From Mastigias papua (Eukaryota; Cnidaria; Scyphozoa; Rhizostomeae; Mastigiidae): DNA of 64,000 nt. The position numbers and the translations under genes are program-made. The notes under the pieces were generated by a model that was given only the letters and a program-made list of their open reading frames with translations, was not told the DNA's origin and searched no databases. Position 1 is the first letter of the stretch, and each line of letters opens with the position of its first letter. Below, piece by piece: positions 13,600-24,590 of the stretch. The stretch spans positions 2,736,538 through 2,800,537 of the forward strand of contig OZ025270.1 of assembly GCA_964019165.1 (NCBI GenBank). Direction: 5' to 3'.

Positions 13600-13968
13600 A
13601 GTGTTAAAACATACTTTTTGAGAGGTTATAGAGTCTCTTGCTTGTAAATGCAGTACTAGTACCACAAAGGACTTGTATATACGGTAGAAGTTTATATCAG
13701 TTTCTTCATGTTTTTGTTCCCTTTGTTGAAGATTCAGCCTAGCCGACTGAAGCTTTGACAAGTGCAATTTCTTTTGTTTATTGTTGCTTGGATGAGTATA
13801 TTTTTGTGCAAGCTTATGATAAAATCATTCTCTGTTTCGCAGAATCCGAAAAAGAATCTCGATCGATTTGAGAAGCAAATGCGTAAGTATAAAGAGAGAA
13901 AAGGATTGAAGGGCACAGCGTCCAGGGCAGTATCGATCAGCTTGAATGGATCGAAAATGGCACTGTGA
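1672..13968 (+). CDS. IWS1: IWS1 (Spn1) transcription elongation factor, 16 exons
   Basis: Exons: 1672-2326, 3058-3268, 4022-4094, 4725-4758, 5555-5747, 5896-5938, 6149-6178, 7456-7527, 7942-8024, 8238-8289, 8832-8909, 10629-10746, 11941-12055, 12249-12293, 12742-12862, 13843-13968. They total 2049 nt with consistent phases and GT/AG borders (682 aa). Residues 1-390 are acidic and Ser/Asp-rich, as in IWS1 orthologs, with an Asp run encoded by a GAT repeat near 3129. From about residue 392 the conserved core begins: [56 protein letters not shown] and QWARPIFGV, which is the TFIIS N-terminal-like domain. The C-terminus carries [20 protein letters not shown] and [10 protein letters not shown], ending SLNGSKMAL, which closely matches the vertebrate end. 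Known role: binds SPT6 and RNA polymerase II in elongation, splicing and export, in the nucleus. The ATG at 1672 opens the acidic N-terminus. Confidence 0.95.
2430..2515 (+). repeat. (AC)n microsatellite in IWS1 intron 1
   Basis: About 43 uninterrupted CA units follow a CA-rich lead-in. An open frame reads through it as a His-Thr repeat, but the exon ends at the GT donor after 2326, so it is intronic. Confidence 0.95.
6457..6547 (+). repeat. 30-bp tandem repeat, 3 copies, in an IWS1 intron
   Basis: Three 30-bp units start at 6457, 6487 and 6517. Each begins AGATGAC and ends CTATAAAAT, with a few substitutions between copies. Confidence 0.85.
7138..7300 (-). mobile_element. Penelope-like terminal-repeat remnant
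   Basis: The segment shares ordered motifs with the inverted arms at 53891-54757. These are an ACGACATAT..CAAGA block, a CGTTTCG..stem..CATCAG block (7224-7253, minus strand), a GACAAATCCA-type block, and TAAAGCTGCGTTTTCCA at about 7275, found again near 54767. The stem (GGAC/GTCC) is conserved although its sequence differs. It is probably an old solo terminal repeat in an IWS1 intron. Confidence 0.55.
9013..9255 (-). pseudogene. LINE reverse transcriptase C-terminal fragment
   Basis: The minus strand reads [38 protein letters not shown], the conserved C-terminal tail of endonuclease-RT proteins in non-LTR retrotransposons. A one-base shift just before [12 protein letters not shown] completes the usual ending with a stop at 9015-9013, so the copy is frameshifted. 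It lies in the intron between IWS1 exons 11 and 12. Confidence 0.75.
9305..9586 (+). pseudogene. CR1/L2-like LINE C-terminal fragment
   Basis: An open stretch of 93 codons ending at TGA 9584-9586 contains [20 protein letters not shown] and [11 protein letters not shown], then a Cys-rich tail. This is the C-terminus of CR1/L2-type retrotransposon proteins, comparable to the end of the LINE at 41179-44313. It is on the opposite strand to the neighbouring fragment at 9013-9255, so two insertions sit side by side. Confidence 0.75.
13186..13412 (+). repeat. 31-bp minisatellite, about 7 copies
   Basis: Seven adjacent units of 31 bp begin TTGGCTCAAAG and contain CCTATCATAACCACC with scattered substitutions. 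It lies in the last IWS1 intron. Each unit contains ATTGG, a CCAAT box in reverse, but no function can be claimed. Confidence 0.9.
13564..13597 (+). repeat. (GA)n microsatellite
   Basis: About 17 uninterrupted GA units in the last IWS1 intron. Confidence 0.95.
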
Positions 13969-15259
13969 TCAAATTTGCTTTCCTATACGGATATAATTGT
14001 TGATGTCAATCGTTGTTCTGGACAGTAGTATGAACCTGGTTCATAATGAAAGAGCGTCTTAATCCAGAGGTATCAAATTGATTTTTTCTGTGAGCAGTGG
14101 TGTGGCATTCCTTTATAGTAGCTGACCACTTGGAACTTATACACGTGCACATGTACTTACTAGTGCATTTACAATGTCCTGCCGCGCAGACTCTCGGGTT
14201 TTCCTTACAACATGGGAATATATGGTATACGAAGTGTCAGACTGCAATATCTACGGAATCCGCGTCTTAGTTTCATTTCGAACCAAAACTCCATACACAT
14301 TATATTCTGATCTAACGAAATTCAGACATTTCTCTTCCCGCATAGAACTTAAGGTTTGGTATTTACTCCTGTGAAACAACAGACATTTTCTTAGTCCCAT
14401 TTACGTTATACTTTCATTTGCCCAATCTCATTTCGTCATAATGTCAGTGTAAATTACTTCCGAACTTCTCTAGAGGAGAGATTGTTCTCTCCGGCCAGGA
14501 GTGAGTAGTGGTGCTTTTAGCTCGGAAGAATTCGGTAGTATTTCTTCGTTAACGCTGCGATTTTTAATATTTGAAGGCATTTCCATCAAATTTAGGAGCT
14601 ATGAAACATGCAGATGAAATAAATGCAAGGAATATGCATGTGAGATGACAGAATCGGCCTCTGTCTGTGTCTTAGCATGCAATCCTATTTTTCTAGTACA
14701 GCACTTGCTTCATTTTATTTGCGGATTTTTCTTGGATTTACATATTCCCTTATTGTAGAAGACTAACTGTTAAACTCCTCGTCAGCCATTTGTTGTATCA
14801 TGGTAAAGATTGGTTTATAAGTAGTATGGCTTAAGTTATGGTTTTAAGCAAATATTTGTAGTATCAGTTTATTTCTAAATCTCTAAAATTTTTGTCTGAC
14901 TGTTACTCCTTTGAGTTAGCAAGCAAGACACATTTCATTTGTATTTTTCTTCTTTGCGCAAGATTGATATGAAAGTTGCATTTGCTCTTATCCATGGATC
15001 TGCCATTTCGTTTAGTGCGATCTGCCATTTTATTTCGATAAGTTGTTTCTGTATTCTCCCAGCCATTGAAGGGTTAACTCATGAATCCACAAGATTTCTG
15101 TCTAAACTTTTTAGTTCTCTTGATCTCCATTACACACTCCATTACTCGTTGAGCTTGGTCTCCATTACACGCTGATCCTCATAAGCTGTGGGGCAGTACA
15201 TCTGTTAGAGAAGCTATGTCAGGTTAAGAACTTTGTAAACATTAGGCTGAAATAGAGTA

Positions 15260-15328
15260 ATATATATATATATATATATATATCTATATATATATATATA
15301 TCTATATATATCTATATATATTTATATA
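15260..15328 (+). repeat. (TA)n microsatellite
   Basis: An AT dinucleotide array interrupted by single C bases (TCTATATA). Confidence 0.9.
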
Positions 15329-17624
15329 CATATATTCCCAAAGCTGAAATTCACCCAGTAGTGCTCAAAAAGATGGTTGATGTATTTTCCAGGTATTTTA
15401 AGGATTCTTCTAGGCTCTAGAGTAGGTATTTTGTTATGGAAATTGATTGCCAGACAGTGGTATTGAAAGTTGGCACTTTTGTTGCTATCCCAACATGGGT
15501 ATGCTATTGCAAAATTGTAGGTGTTTGCTCCTGTTCTAGCATTTACTGGGCTATGCTGTTCAACTGATGACCCATCAGGTTGTTGTTTATACCTGAACTT
15601 TTAATTAATATTTGATGACTGCAGATCGCTGGCTGCGGTGCTTCATCGAAGTTTCCCTGGCAATACGTGGGCCTTGCATTTCCCCATGCATTCAGAGAGA
15701 CTCATAGGCAAAGTTGACATATGGATGCAGTGATGCTATAGCTAGATCTTAGAACGGTAGGTGGACCATTCTTTCATAACGCCTATTACTGACCCCAGCA
15801 ATGTTGAAGCAAGTTATTGCGCAACAAACATCCCCACGGTACAAGCTATTACATGGCTGTAGATACTGGGAAAGCCCTTCACGGATATAGATGATATTTC
15901 ATCATGTATGGGCTCAAGCATCTAGTTCAACCAATGTTCCTGCCATTTTTGTCAATATCTTAACTGCATGCTAATTATCCTTGTCACGGAATAAGCTTCC
16001 GTTGGAGGCAGCTCAGATTTGCTTTCAAATGCTGGAATTTTGCGTACAAACATGTGCATTTTCATCTAGGAATGTGGTTTAAAGTAGAGCCACATCAAAG
16101 AAGGCGTTTTGCCAACATTAATTAAAAAGAGCAGCAGTAGATCACTTGCAACACAATTAAACAGGTTGCATTCACACACTGGAAGTTTTAAGTTCACACG
16201 TGTTTACTTGGAGACTGACACGCATTGATATGAATGCTAGTCTAGTTTAAAAAGAAACAAAATTGTATCGTCAATTCAGTAAATAAGCTTCATGAGACGA
16301 ATTGCCTCCCCTCAATAAGTTTGAAATGAGGATTGTAAATATATACAGTGCTGTACAATTTAATGTGAAAACAGTCGTCGGAAACGAGAGCCGTTTTTGG
16401 TCTTAAAAAGCTCAGTTCAGTTTGCCCCCGTTACATTTGTAGAAATATTCTTGCCCTGGAATATAATGACATGAGAACTTGAAAAGGGAATTTTGTTGTC
16501 TAAATATGTAAATACTGTATTTCATCTACTGCATGGAGGAGACTTTTGTCGAGAGAGGTCACAAGAATGAAGCAGGGGGTCTTTTGGAATATTCACTGGT
16601 GGGGAATTCGAGCAGAGGGTGTCACCATTTGGAACTTTAAAGTCACCAGAGTTCATGGCTTGTGGGGCCCCTTTCAAGCTCGGTACCTGTTGAGACACTT
16701 CAAAATTGATTAAGCAAGAAACACTGGTCAGAAGGAAATTTTAGAGTCTCGTAGGGATAACTGATTCTGTGGTTCCAAAGTCTGTGTAAAGCATTCAGAC
16801 AAATGGGTAGTAACTTGAGACAACACAACGAATCTCATTGATTGCTGTAACCTTCCATTTTCAACGTAACAAGAAATGCAGGCAAAAGGATGGAGTTGTT
16901 GGCTGGTTTAGGGGCAGGTAAAGGTTAGTTGTAGTTACATGTAATAGTTTCTTGGGGAGTGGTCTTTTATGAGAGAGCACTTATTCTATCGCCTTCTTCT
17001 GGGATATTCTATCCTTCGCAGATTTTATTTGTCGCTGGCAGGCCATCTACATATATGCATAGTGTGCTTATCATACTGCAAGTCTCTCTACACAAGCCTT
17101 AGTCTACTTTAGCATACAAGTGAGCTTTAATTTCATCATAAAAAGAAAGCCAACGTCTTATGATACTGCCAATTACACAGTTGTTACAAGGATTCATCGT
17201 CTGAAAATATTTCAATGCCTCGTGACTTTGCCCTTCTAGGCATTCCAAACCGAGCCCATATGTGGTCTACATAGGACCTGAATTTGCAACAATGGTACAA
17301 TTTCAAAGTTTTATGTTAAAAGTTGAAGGGTTTATACAGTTCCTAGGTATTTATGAGAATGCTTTGACAAGACTTAGAAGAAAAGACCGCTAAGATGAGG
17401 ATACCTTTTCGAGAATCCTTTTACGTTAGTTTAGTATATGCTTTCAAACTAATTTCAATGACAATCTTTCAGAATGTAGCAAATAGAATTAATTTCTGAA
17501 TGATTTAATTGGTTTATTATTTGCCGAAATTATTCTTACTTGCTTTTCAGCAAATTAGGAAATTGATTTATGACAAACAGTTTTACTGATATTTCCATGA
17601 TTGCCTCCAGAGATAGTCGAATTC

Positions 17625-17712
17625 CCTGATTTTTCCCTGATAGTTTTAAGCCCGCACCCATTTCCCTGATTTTCACCTGACTTTCCCTGATTTCCCTGAA
17701 TTCCCTGATTTG
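17625..17712 (+). repeat. Degenerate TTCCCTGATT short repeat
   Basis: About seven irregularly spaced copies of TTCCCTGATTT or TTCCCTGA occur in 90 bases. It is a low-order degenerate repeat with no further identity seen. Confidence 0.7.
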
Positions 17713-17858
17713 CCAGATACCCTGTAGTAATTTTAATTCAATACTACGTCGCTTTTGCTAATAACTCATCTTTTTTGCTGAAAGAATTAATCAACACAAC
17801 TTGAGAAATGAAAATCATTTGTAACTGCCAGTGGCAAAAACAGCAACATACGGCCTAG

Positions 17859-18170
17859 AGAATATCGAATATAGAGGCTGCCTTTTTATGGTCCACATTA
17901 CCAAAAGAAATTAAAGACTTCAACACTCTATCTGAGTTCAAAAGGAACATAAAACAATGGAATGGAAATTCTTGCACCTGCAGATTATGCAGAGCTTTTG
18001 TTAAAAATCTAGGGTTTTTATAATGTTATAGTTTTTATACTGTAGCTATTTTGTTAATTCTGAAAATTGTAAATAGCTGTTGGCATTAATTAGCTTTTAG
18101 CTATTACTATATGTAGCCAACTGTAAACAAATTGTTAATTAATTAATTAATTAATTAATTAATTAATAAC
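17859..18170 (+). pseudogene. LINE 3' end with (TTAA)n tail
   Basis: From 17868 the frame reads AFLWSTLPKEIKDFNTLSEF then IKQWNGNSCTCRLC and stops at 18021-18023. This resembles the WDGPSCKCYVCKF end of the LINE at 41179-44313. A short AT-rich 3' UTR follows and ends in an ATTA tandem array (about 18131-18170), a typical LINE 3' tail. The element is 5'-truncated. Confidence 0.75.
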
Positions 18171-18236
18171 AACATAATTAATAAGCATTAAAGGCAACCT
18201 CTAAATGGTATATTCTTAGAGACCATCTTGACTTTT

Positions 18237-18644
18237 TGTAAGGACGACGACAAGAAGACACTGCCCCCTCCCCCTCTAAGCACACGTCGTAAAACGATGA
18301 GTATTGACAATACCCCCTCCGGATGACGTCATATATGTATGGCCCCTTATGTTTATAAGAATCAAGGGCTATTCCTCAATAAAGAAGACGCGAGAAAAAT
18401 GTCCAGTTTTAACTTGTCCGTAAAGAAAAACTCAGCCATTCCTTACAGAACCTTGTGTTGAGCATCGACCGACCTTCAGCGGACGACTGTAAACTCACGG
18501 CTCCTCGCCCATCAACATCGAGCGAGTATGTACTCGAGATCTCCGACTTTAGCCAGCCCGCTGAGCTCTATAATCCATAACAATGCTAGTACAATAAACG
18601 AGCGACTATCATAATAGAATTTCTTTCTGCTTTATCTCATGACA
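18237..18644 (+). mobile_element. Candidate solo LTR (Ty3/gypsy-like)
   Basis: The 408-bp block starts TGTAAGGACGACGAC and ends CTCATGACA (TG..CA termini). It holds a TATA-like CATATATGTATGG stretch and an AATAAAG polyadenylation signal about 50 bases later, the usual LTR order. No 5-bp target duplication, primer-binding site or gag/pol frame was found, so this rests on LTR-like architecture only. Confidence 0.4.
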
Positions 18645-19688
18645 ACGTCCCACCAACCGCTCGAAGATAATCCGTGCATTTGCTTTTATGTTTCAAGGAT
18701 ATTTCGGAAATGTTGCTAGGATTTCTTGCATCTTTATGGAGTCGAAATTCAGAAGCAGAACGTTTAGAGATGAAGAGCAGTAAGAACAGACAAGGTAAGC
18801 GAAACAGGTTTATTGCCATCAAGCAAGTTCCTCTCGAGCTTTCACATATTCGTGCGATCAACATGGTATGTTTGTCAATGTGCCTGTTTACTATTTTGAC
18901 TAGTAAACCGATGAGTGTTTTCTTTTATAAATCACTCGTCATAATCATACGCCTTAAAAATTTTTCACCTGAATCACAAGCTATAGACGTTATTCCGCAG
19001 AATTGCTCCATACCTTTTAGTAGAAGCTCTTGATGTGTTGGCGGTGGACTTAATATAGCGTTGAAGTTCATTGTGCATGTCAGTAACGTATGATACACAA
19101 GCCTTCCATTGTTTTTGTTTGCACAACTGTTTTTCCATCTCTTTGACTCGTCTGACTGCTTTGTGCTAACTTAAAAAATCGGGGATTAGGCTACAAGAAA
19201 TATCAAAATGTTTCGGTGGACAGACTGGCCTGTGTGATTTTGTAATGATAAAATTAGCATGCACTACAAAGCTGTGCTTTGCAATTTATATGCAGGTTGC
19301 TTTCATGTGATTCCTTGATAGAGGCAATACTAAAAGTATCTGCACATTTGGTGGCATACAGTACCTCAACCCTGTATGTTTTGGTCGCGATGGATTTCAG
19401 TTCCGGTTGTGTGTGATCAGCAGAGGGCCCCATTTTGAAGCCAGATTAGTGCCCAATTACTATTGTGATGTAAAGTCAGGAATGGGCAGGAGCTATCAAA
19501 CAGATTAGCCTTTGTGAGAGTCTATGCTTTGCAAACTGTAGTTGAATCCCCGCCTTTGCACTTGCAAACAACGTACTCGGGCTGTACGACTGTACCGGCA
19601 TCAGCCCACGTGATAGGGGATCATGTGATCACAAAACGGAAGGTCAATATGTACGTTCCTTGTATGTACACTGTTCTATGGTTTTATA

Positions 19689-19990
19689 AGGGGTAAGTCA
19701 TTTATAACTCTGGGTACCTAGGCGGGTTAGAATTTAAAAAATGGTCAAAAGGTTTATACCCCTTCAATGTTTGTTTAAAAGTTTTCATAGCCCATTGAGT
19801 TTTCATACGTATAAGTACAGTGATCAATATCACTGAGTTGATTTTCTTTAGATTTTGCCTTCACAGGATTTCATGTTCCTCAAAAATTCTCCACAACGTT
19901 TCATACCCCCATGTGTCCTTGGAAAGATTTTCATATCCTACCCAATTCTAGCCCGCCCCGGTACCCAGAGTTATAAATTGACTGACCCCT
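19689..19990. mobile_element. MITE with about 30-bp terminal inverted repeats
   Basis: The left end AGGGGTAAGTCATTTATAAC and the reverse complement of the right end AGGGGTCAGTCAATTTATAA match, and both continue into CTCTGGGTACC. The 302-bp element has no ORF. A clean target-site duplication is not visible, so the superfamily is unassigned. Confidence 0.8.
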
Positions 19991-20084
19991 AAGAGACATT
20001 TTTACGGAATCTTCATATAGAAGGCCATAACACTAGATAGTCCACTGGTAGTTACCCGTGTTTAACTTTCTCACTCCATTTTTT

Positions 20085-20214
20085 CATCTCGAGTGCCAGA
20101 CTATAAGGTAGTTGGTAACATTTTTAGAGTCCTTGGTATGACTCGGGATGGGCTTCAGAAGCCATGACCTCCCTGTTGTGAGGCGGACCCTCTAACCACT
20201 ATGCCGCCACTCCG
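20085..20214 (-). mobile_element. tRNA-derived SINE fragment
   Basis: The minus strand carries an A-box-like GGCGGCATAGTGGTTAGAG, then CCGCCTCACAAC and a degenerate B box within GGCTTCTGAAGCCCATCCC. This resembles the head of valine-tRNA-type SINEs, followed by a non-tRNA body. The folded tRNA is not intact. Confidence 0.65.
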
Positions 20215-20850
20215 ATAGGGAGGGGGTAGATATTTGATTGAAATCCCTATATTGGGGAGTAATTTGAAGAAGGAATGATTTTTTTATGATCCATGTAATT
20301 TGGGTGTAGTTGATAGATGGGGGGTCAAAGTTAAATAAATGGCTTTTTTCCAAAACGCGGCTGAAAAAATTCGTACTCAGCTAACCATCCATTCAACAAA
20401 CTACAAAAGTTCGTCTTAGTCTACGTAATTTTGGCTTTAAAATGGAAGCCCAAACAAGTCGAAATTATTGCAATTGCTTTTTGAAAGTACTCCACAAGTG
20501 TGTACCTATACTCTTTAATATGTTTTAAGGTTTTCACTTCTTTTGTTGTTAATATTCATTTGCATTTACAAAACACCTTATTTTGTCTGCTTTTCCCTTT
20601 TGTGCCTTCTATATCCTTAGTTGGGAGTGGAGTGTTAATAAAATGGGGGTGTTGGACTTTATACAAAATTCTTTGGTTAAGGGAGGTATTAGTAAATGGA
20701 AATGAGTTCATAAACTTTTAAAATTTGCAATCGGGGGCCCCCAGCTGATGGGTGGCAAGTAATAGCAATTTTGTTTGTCTCCTCTTCGAGCAGTCCCTCT
20801 AATATGTAGAGAAAACTAACTGCAGACCACGTAATGTAGAATCTGCCACT

Positions 20851-20909
20851 GATCCTCGACCACGATCCTCGACCACGATCCTCGACCACGATCCTCGACC
20901 ACGATCCTC
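20851..20909 (+). repeat. 13-bp tandem repeat, about 4.5 copies
   Basis: The unit GATCCTCGACCAC is repeated without mismatch. Confidence 0.95.
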
Positions 20910-21294
20910 GCATTTTAGCGATGTCAAAGATTCCTCGTAGAAGTAGGAAGACAGAAGGACAGAACTATCTCAGGCAAAATTGTTGAATCTTGATTTGTTT
21001 GATTGCTATTTACTAGAAAGCTTGCAATGACGTCTTTCAGCACCTTATCAAACGAGAGCTATTGGTAGTCTAAGATCAATGAACTTGTAATCAATTCACT
21101 AAGGCATGCACTTGCTGAACATCTTTCGTAGTTATGCCTACGAAGGCTTTTCTAGTCCAATAAGGCCTTTATTTCGTGTTCAGGGAGTGCTCAGTTCGAG
21201 TCCCACTTCGATTTGCTTTCATAGTTGTGTGCTTGCTCTGTTGGAATTATTGTTTATCAACTGACATATGGCCTTTGTTGTAGACAGGCATGTT

Positions 21295-21402
21295 AGGCCC
21301 TTACTGTGCGCAACATTATTTAGGGCCTTACTGTGCGCAACATTATTTAGGGCCTTACTGTGCGCAACATTATTTAGGGCCTTACTGTGCGCAACATTAT
21401 TG
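21295..21402 (+). repeat. 27-bp tandem repeat, 4 copies
   Basis: Units starting at 21301, 21328, 21355 and 21382 share TTACTGTGCGCAACATTATT, almost without change. Because 27 is a multiple of three, one frame stays open and reads a repeated ALLCATLFR. There is no other sign of coding. Confidence 0.9.
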
Positions 21403-22177
21403 CTAGGTTTACTTTGGTTGGCAGTTGGTGAGCTCCCATTTTCAATAAACTCCCATTACTCTGTTGTTTTACAAGAAAGCAGCTTTAGAAGACAGCAGTA
21501 CTTGGCTGTTTAAAAGATGGGAAAGTTAAGTGGTGGATTTTTGAGCCCTAAGAACATTTCATAACTGTGAGGGCCTCTCTCAGGTCTGGGGTCCGGGATG
21601 ATCTGGCCCCTTGCCCCCCTTTCAGTGCCCCTGTGTGTAGTGTCAAACTAGTGCCTGGTAGGACTGTTGTAAGCGAAGTATCAAGTACAGTATGTGACTA
21701 AAGCCCTGAAGTTTAGTAAATTCCTACTATGCGTTTTGGACCAGACGTGCATTTAAGTGCAAAAAATTTTGGTGCAAGAAATGTCGATGGAAAAGTATTC
21801 GGTGCAAAAATTCGATGAACTTTCGACCATTTCAGTGATAAATTACGGTAGAATTCGTAGCAATTTCGGTGGCTGAAGGAATTTCTGGTATTGTCAACTT
21901 AAACAGAAAAAACCTGGGACAAACTCTCGATTTGGCATATTCTAGCAAAAAAACAGAACAAATTGGAGTGTTTTTAGCAGTTATTATTTGGTCAAACAGT
22001 GATAGCTCCAGTGATTTATAAATTGTAGTTGGGACCTGTGGTTCAATTTCCACTAATAAAACGTCATCAATTCCTGCAATGCTAAAAACAGAGGCATCTC
22101 GTCAGAGAAATTAAATCCCACTGAAGACAACGTTATGGTCTACTTGCGCTTTAGTTCAAACTTGTCTTGTTCCACAG

Positions 22178-22423
22178 AAACCGGGGGGTTTTATTGATCG
22201 ACTCAAAGAAATAATCGAGAAAAACTACAATGCACCAGGAAATTCTGCTTCAGAAGGAGATTTGGACTTGAAAGACATTGGTTGGGAGGTAAATGAGGAA
22301 ACTAATGACGTAATATTCAATGATGAAAGCGGGAATGAGGATGACAATGATTATAATAGTAGTAATAATGTCGTTTCGTCAAAGATAGCACTTGATCTAC
22401 AATTATTTGATCAAGCTTCTTAA
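22178..22423 (+). CDS. Orphan terminal exon of an unrecognised gene
   Basis: A polypyrimidine stretch and AG at 22176-22177 precede 82 open codons ending in TAA at 22421-22423, with AATAAA at 22458-22463. The protein starts KPGGFIDRLKEIIEKNY and continues with an acidic, Asn/Asp/Glu-rich tail ending LQLFDQAS. It looks like a last coding exon by splice site, composition and poly(A) signal. I do not recognise the family. No upstream exon could be joined with confidence; a possible one lies near 18697-18795. It could instead be an isolated open frame. Confidence 0.45.
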   Translation, partial: KPGGFIDRLKEIIEKNYNAPGNSASEGDLDLKDIGWEVNEETNDVIFNDESGNEDDNDYNSSNNVVSSKIALDLQLFDQAS

Positions 22424-23310
22424 AATCCTGAGAGAATGGAAATTTTTTGATTTGGCAAATAAATTAACGAATATTCATATCAATCTTGCGATTGAAATTA
22501 AACATTTTTGAATGGACTGTAAATAAATCGATTTTTCTTAGTCCCCAAAAATTTCGGTGCTATAAAATATTGGTGGTGAGCAATAACCTCCAGAAAGATT
22601 TCCGTTGCCCTCTCATCGCTGAAATGAAATCCCAGCGTAATCTTTTGCAGTTAATGTACCTCAGATTGCATTTCTAGGCCGGTTGTAGTTAGCTTTTGCA
22701 GACAATATAGCAGTGAAATTCAATATAGTTATAATTTTGCTGTTTCAATTGGGTTTGAATTAGATTGATAGAATAGTCGATGTTGTGTGCGTCACTTTCG
22801 CTGCTAATTGCAAACACGCTTTTGATTAGTATTAGCTACATGTGCGATGAATTAATTTTTCGTTGGGAAGTGAGCCACAAGGACGCCACAATGTAACTAA
22901 GCACTTTCTTTGAACGATTACAGAATAACAGCTTCCTCACAGGTCATTGTATATTGAGTTACGAGTATTTCTATAGAACCAGCGTCCATTTTCAAAGAAG
23001 GGCCACCCTAGAAGACCGGCAGATCTTGAATTACTTGCTGTAGATTGAAGTCGATTTATGATGTAATGAATTTCTGTAATGGGTCAGTAGAAAATCGGAA
23101 ATATTTGTTTATTCCATGTATAGAGAGCTCCTCCTCATGACTGAAGTAACCCCTAGCTTTATAGATTAGAATCTAATGGAGAGTTTGTTGTCAGGATCTT
23201 GGTGATTATTTTTTATTCATATATGATATGTTACCATTTTCCCCGTCCAATCTTCCTCGAGACTGTTTTCTATTTAAAGTAATGTATATTATAATAGCAA
23301 GGCTGCCAAG

Positions 23311-23462
23311 TGTTTGAGAACCCTGTCAGGTCTATTTTCTCCCAACCTAATTGACCAATCATCATGCAGGATTCTGACCACACATGCTAAGACTAGGTCC
23401 ATTTTGCATGACGATTGGTCAAGTAAGTTGGGAGAAAATAGACCTGACAGGCCACTCAAACA
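23311..23462. repeat. 152-bp foldback element
   Basis: The left arm TGTTTGAGAACCCTGTCAGG, continuing through CTATTTTCTCCCAAC and GACCAATCATCATGCA, is repeated in inverted order from TGCATGACGATTGGTC to ACTCAAACA, with a few mismatches. The arms of about 55 bp surround a loop of about 40 bp. No ORF. Confidence 0.85.
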
Positions 23463-23631
23463 TTCGGCGGCAATTCACATTAGAATACATCCCTGACTTC
23501 ATTGTTTCTAAAAAGCAAATGCAAACCCAGTTAGGAAGTCTTATACGTCGGTAATGAAAGTGATTGTCGTCTATTTCTAATTTGGATAATCTTCAAATAA
23601 ATTAAACATGCAATACACGTTTTCTGTTATA

Positions 23632-23875
23632 GGAAAGTACAGTAGTTTTTAACAAAATAGTACTCAGTTGCTCAAAAAGCTAAGAAAGTTCAGTATTGGA
23701 TTTTTGAGCCCTTGAAAGTCGATAAGTTATATACCTTTAATATTCAAATACTCAAGACAATAATCTCTTTTACTTAATTTATATAAATTTTTTGTTTAAT
23801 CTGTGCATTTGAGTACCATGTTTGTGTAGTGCCTTTATTCCTGTCTATCTATCCGTCTATCTGTCTATCCGTCCA

Positions 23876-23944
<69 letters not shown>

Positions 23945-24060
23945 GTAGTACTGTGGTGTTATAATACAAACTCAAGCATTCTTGCTAAGAAAGTGAGTAT
24001 TAGTGTTGAAATTACGAAAAGCTAGGAAAGTTTCATTACCGAGCCAAAAACAACTTTCTG
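23632..24060 (+). repeat. Dispersed repeat, copy 1, with embedded (TCTG)n array
   Basis: It aligns by eye with 63291-63612: AGGAAAGTA, GAAAGTTCAG..GGATTT, TCTTTTACTTAATTT, GTGTTA..AAACT..ATTCTTGCTAAGAAAGT. A TCTG tetranucleotide array (about 23871-23945) has expanded inside this copy. A partial relative occurs near 21515 (GGATTTTTGAGCCCTAAGA). Confidence 0.7.
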
Positions 24061-24243
24061 ACAAAAAACCGTGCAGCACGTCATCTATTGGAATGAAAAC
24101 GTTATTGGTACTGTATGGTACAAAATTGACCTAGTCTGATTCCCACTTGCTCTCCAGACTTGTTGCAGCATTTCTGTATAAAGCAGCCTGCTATTGTTTT
24201 ATTAATTTATTGAAACTTTTTGTTGTGTAAAGGAAGCTAAATG

Positions 24244-24590
24244 CGCGTTTTTTGTAAGAAAAACTTATAAGAAAATGAGGCTCGAAATCTTAAGAAAATG
24301 TTAAGAGAATCACGAGGCTCAAGTTCCGAAGTTCACCTTTTTTCTGTGCCTGAAATCGATATTAGCTCATTCTTTGCCAACTCTACAGAGATCGAAGCTT
24401 TTCTTTGATACTCTTGGTTAACAAAGTTCAACTTTTTTATAGCATATAATGGCAATCTCTTTTAGCCAGTTTGCTCAAGTAAAGGTTAAGAAAATCTTAA
24501 GAAAATCTTAAGAAAATCTCAATTTCACGAAAAGTTAAGAAAATTGAGGGTCTGACGAAAAAGTAGTTTTCTTATAAAAAGACATGTAAT
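24244..24590 (+). mobile_element. A/T-rich foldback MITE, copy A
   Basis: It shares TTATAAGAAAATGAGGCTC, AAGAAAATCTTAAGAAAATC and AGTTAAGAAAATTGAG with copies at 60477-60830 and 63659-64000. The ends are inverted (..TAAGAAAA..GAGGCTC against GAGGGTC..TTTTCTTA). This copy is the most diverged of the three. Confidence 0.7.

Larger units (their letters stand above)
13969..22177. other. 8.2-kb gene-poor segment downstream of IWS1
   Basis: I find no convincing protein-coding gene here. It includes the IWS1 3' UTR, an AT microsatellite, a LINE tail, a possible LTR, one MITE, one SINE and two minisatellites, listed separately. Small open frames elsewhere show no recognisable motif. An ATTTCGGAAATG-containing stretch at about 18697-18795 ends at a GTAAGC donor and could be an exon of the gene ending at 22423, but support is weak. 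Confidence 0.6.

Noticed and set aside
21176..21200. Isolated B-box-like CAGTTCGAGTCCC
   Set aside because: No matching A box or stems at tRNA spacing.
21268..21513. Protein with repeated ALLCATLFR units
   Set aside because: The open frame results from a 27-bp tandem repeat; no splice sites or homologs are recognisable.
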